From an uncultured Clostridium sp. (GTDB lineage Bacteria > Bacillota > Clostridia > Clostridiales > Clostridiaceae), in contig NZ_CAKVKB010000147.1 in the NCBI RefSeq assembly GCF_934754915.1, positions 1 through 7,419 of the forward strand: 7,419 nucleotides of DNA, read 5' to 3'. The position numbers were made by a program, and so were the translations under genes. The notes under the pieces are model-generated. The model was not told the DNA's origin, did no database searches, and was given only the letters and a program-made list of their open reading frames with translations. This document shows, piece by piece, positions 6,348-7,419 of this stretch. Each line of letters begins with the position of its first letter. Position 1 is the stretch's first letter.

Positions 6348-6692
6348 TTATCTTATAATTTTAAGATGATCTTTTATATCAAAAACATCTTCTTCAGTTT
6401 CATGAATTTTATGCTTAATAAATTTAACATCTTTTGAAATTGATCTTGTTGCAAGTTCTATGACTTCAAGTCTATTATTTAAGGTATTATTGCTTTCATC
6501 AGAGGAAGTACCGATTTGATTAACAATAGTTTCTTGACCTTCAGCTAAAAGTTTAATATTGTCAGTTGCTTTTTCAAGAAGTAGTGTATTCTTATTTATT
6601 TTCTGTTCTAATTTGTCAATTTTCATTTCTGCCTTAGTTTGATTTTCAAGTATCTGCATTAGTAAATTTTTGATTTCATTATCATTTTCCAT
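6348..6692 (-). CDS. Small coiled-coil protein of the element, function unknown
   Basis: This is a 114-aa acidic to neutral, highly charged protein with no signal peptide or membrane segment. Heptad-like spacing of I and L runs through most of it, for example IKNLLMQILENQTKAEMKIDKLEQKI near the N-terminus and VFDIKDHLKIIR at the end, so a coiled coil is likely. Start: GGAG lies 9 nt upstream of ATG6692; an alternative TTG15 nt further upstream overlaps that ribosome binding site and is rejected. It lies 74 nt upstream of the BRO-N start in the same direction, probably in one transcript with BRO-N and the integrase. The gap holds a 12-codon ORF (MNNENELNSLNK) and a 7-codon ORF (MKVGNFY) linked by ATGA, the latter ending in TTGA over the BRO-N start. 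Proteins of this type are common in clostridial phages, but I cannot name a function. Confidence 0.7.
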   Translation of the reverse strand: MENDNEIKNLLMQILENQTKAEMKIDKLEQKINKNTLLLEKATDNIKLLAEGQETIVNQIGTSSDESNNTLNNRLEVIELATRSISKDVKFIKHKIHETEEDVFDIKDHLKIIR

Positions 6693-6754
6693 TAGAAACA
6701 TCTCCAATCTGTATTATGTATTTCTTATGATTTTTAGTTTATTAAATTTAATGA

Positions 6755-6763
6755 TGTTATAAT
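6755..6763 (+). promoter_or_regulatory. Extended -10 promoter for the small + strand gene
   Basis: TGTTATAAT combines an exact TATAAT (6758-6763) with the TGN extension. No good -35 is visible 16-18 nt upstream (TTTAGTTT region), as is usual for extended -10 promoters. A start near 6770 would leave a leader of about 25 nt before ATG6795. Confidence 0.6.
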
Positions 6764-6794
6764 ATAAATATATTATTAATGGAGTGTGAGTTAT

Positions 6795-6947
6795 ATGATT
6801 TACAATATAAAATTAAGTGAATCCCAAATAGAAACTATAATGAATGCATTATTTGGGGTTGAAGCTGAATTTGGTAATGCTGAAGATGAAATGGAGATTT
6901 ACAAGTACCTTGAATTAGTTACTGGCTTAAATCCATCTTATGTTTAA
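6795..6947 (+). CDS. Small 50-aa protein, function unknown, divergent from the integrase genes
   Basis: The protein begins MIYNIKLSESQIETIMNAL and ends GLNPSYV, with an acidic middle (GNAEDEMEIY). It has no cysteines and no membrane segment; it looks like a small soluble helical protein. Support for a real gene is the extended -10 promoter at 6755-6763 and the GGAGTG ribosome binding site at 6781-6786, 8 nt before the ATG. A consistent reading frame runs from there, while the opposite strand is not coding. Its stop codon (6945-6947) overlaps the stop of the convergent pseudogene (6946-6944). It is the only rightward gene seen in the element so far and is transcribed away from the BRO-N and integrase cluster, as small early regulators often are; that role is inference. 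Confidence 0.65.
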   Translation: MIYNIKLSESQIETIMNALFGVEAEFGNAEDEMEIYKYLELVTGLNPSYV

Positions 6948-7419
6948 AAGAAGGTATCAATTAATATTTTTATTAATCCAAATATTTGTTCACAATCCCA
7001 TTTATCTGCTTGACCAGTAGTGCTGTGAGCAAGACTATGTCTCAAGTTGTTTATAGCTTCTATACTTAATGGCTTATTTTATTCAAAATCTATATTTTTG
7101 CTTATATTTTTTATAATTATCTAAATTTATATTCCCATTAGAAAATAAGTCATTCAAAATTTTTTTAAAGGTATCAATTGAAAAATATGAAAATGGAAGC
7201 TGATTAATAAATGGTGAAGTTTCAACAAGATTTTCATTATAATAATCTTTTAAACTTATAATTATATCCACTAAACTTGGAGCAATAAATAATTGGTCAA
7301 AATCAAGTAAAATATTATTGTTATCCAAACCACTTAAATCATAATATAAAACAGTTATATATAGTAGAAGTGCTTTATCTTTACGATTTTCTTCAAATAG
7401 AAGTTCTGCCATATTTGAT
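6944..7419 (-). pseudogene. Frame-disrupted protein with an RX4H (HEPN-like) C-terminal piece, 5' end outside the window
   Basis: The first piece reads from the window edge (open before the first visible Met at 7412) to TGA7085-7083. It begins MAELLFEENRKDKALLLYI and ends DNYKKYKQKYRF; its N-terminus may be a TPR-like helical repeat, though I do not recognise the family. In another frame, 7078 to the stop at 6946-6944 gives 44 residues with no start codon, beginning NKPLSIEAINNLRHSLAH. LRHSLAH contains R-x4-H, the catalytic motif of HEPN ribonucleases, in the right setting (a helix, then a polar loop, then a hydrophobic helix IFGLIKILI). A run of A/T bases at 7076-7089 between them has stops in both frames (TGA7085, TAA7081), so at least one indel probably split one protein. 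If intact it might have been a HEPN-type toxin, RNase or abortive-infection factor; this rests on one short motif. Confidence 0.45.

Larger units (their letters stand above)
3841..7419. mobile_element. One end of an integrated prophage or serine-integrase element
   Basis: Everything right of the junction reads as accessory DNA: an integrase abutting the truncated host gene, a BRO-N antirepressor-like gene, a coiled-coil small protein, a tiny divergent gene and a broken gene. No capsid, tail, terminase or conjugation gene is in view, so prophage versus conjugative or other element is open. The BRO-N gene favours phage ancestry. The other end and the second attachment site are outside the window. 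Confidence 0.7.

Noticed and set aside
1..7419. CRISPR array, tRNA or rRNA gene, insertion sequence with terminal inverted repeats
   Set aside because: I saw no regularly spaced repeats, no tRNA cloverleaf or rRNA-like stretch, and no DDE transposase or paired terminal repeats.

Overview
The window looks like a piece of a low-GC Firmicute chromosome, most likely a Clostridium or close relative. The grounds are the very AT-rich base composition, strong AGGAGG-type ribosome binding sites, use of TTG starts, and protein content typical of Clostridia (PhnE permeases, a cysteine-rich PyrK-like flavoprotein, a clostridial-type large serine recombinase). The species cannot be named from the sequence alone.

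Left part (1-3840, + strand): a transport and redox gene string running rightward. It opens with the last ~70 nt of a group II intron (partial domain V, complete domain VI with a bulged branch-point A) joined in frame to the 3' part of a PhnE-type permease gene (phnE1). A second PhnE-type permease gene (phnE2) follows with an ATGA overlap but has an in-frame TAA at codon 25. A ~355 nt stretch then holds a perfect 13-bp tandem repeat and what looks like the remnant of a small gene. Next come two overlapping redox genes: a PyrK-like FAD/NAD/[2Fe-2S] protein with an extra N-terminal module of ten cysteines, and an FAD-dependent oxidoreductase carrying a C-x2-C-x3-C motif. The second of these is cut off at its 3' end.

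Right part (about 3841-7419): one end of an integrated prophage or integrative element, mostly on the - strand and convergent with the host genes. It holds a large serine recombinase next to the junction (interrupted by one in-frame TAA), a BRO-N antirepressor-like gene, a small coiled-coil gene, a divergent 50-aa gene with its own extended -10 promoter, and a frame-disrupted gene whose C-terminal piece carries an RX4H (HEPN-like) motif. An imperfect inverted repeat centred at 3840/3841 is the best candidate attachment core. The recombinase reading frame runs through this core, so its last six residues are written in host DNA, and the host flavoprotein gene loses its C-terminus.

Overall the window shows a phosphonate-type uptake and redox locus being eroded by several independent events: intron insertion and decay, a nonsense codon, loss of a small gene, and integration of a serine-recombinase element that itself carries a nonsense codon and a frameshift. 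No clear new defence or biosynthetic system is visible. The most unusual items are the cysteine-rich redox pair, the integration into the second redox gene, and the RX4H remnant.
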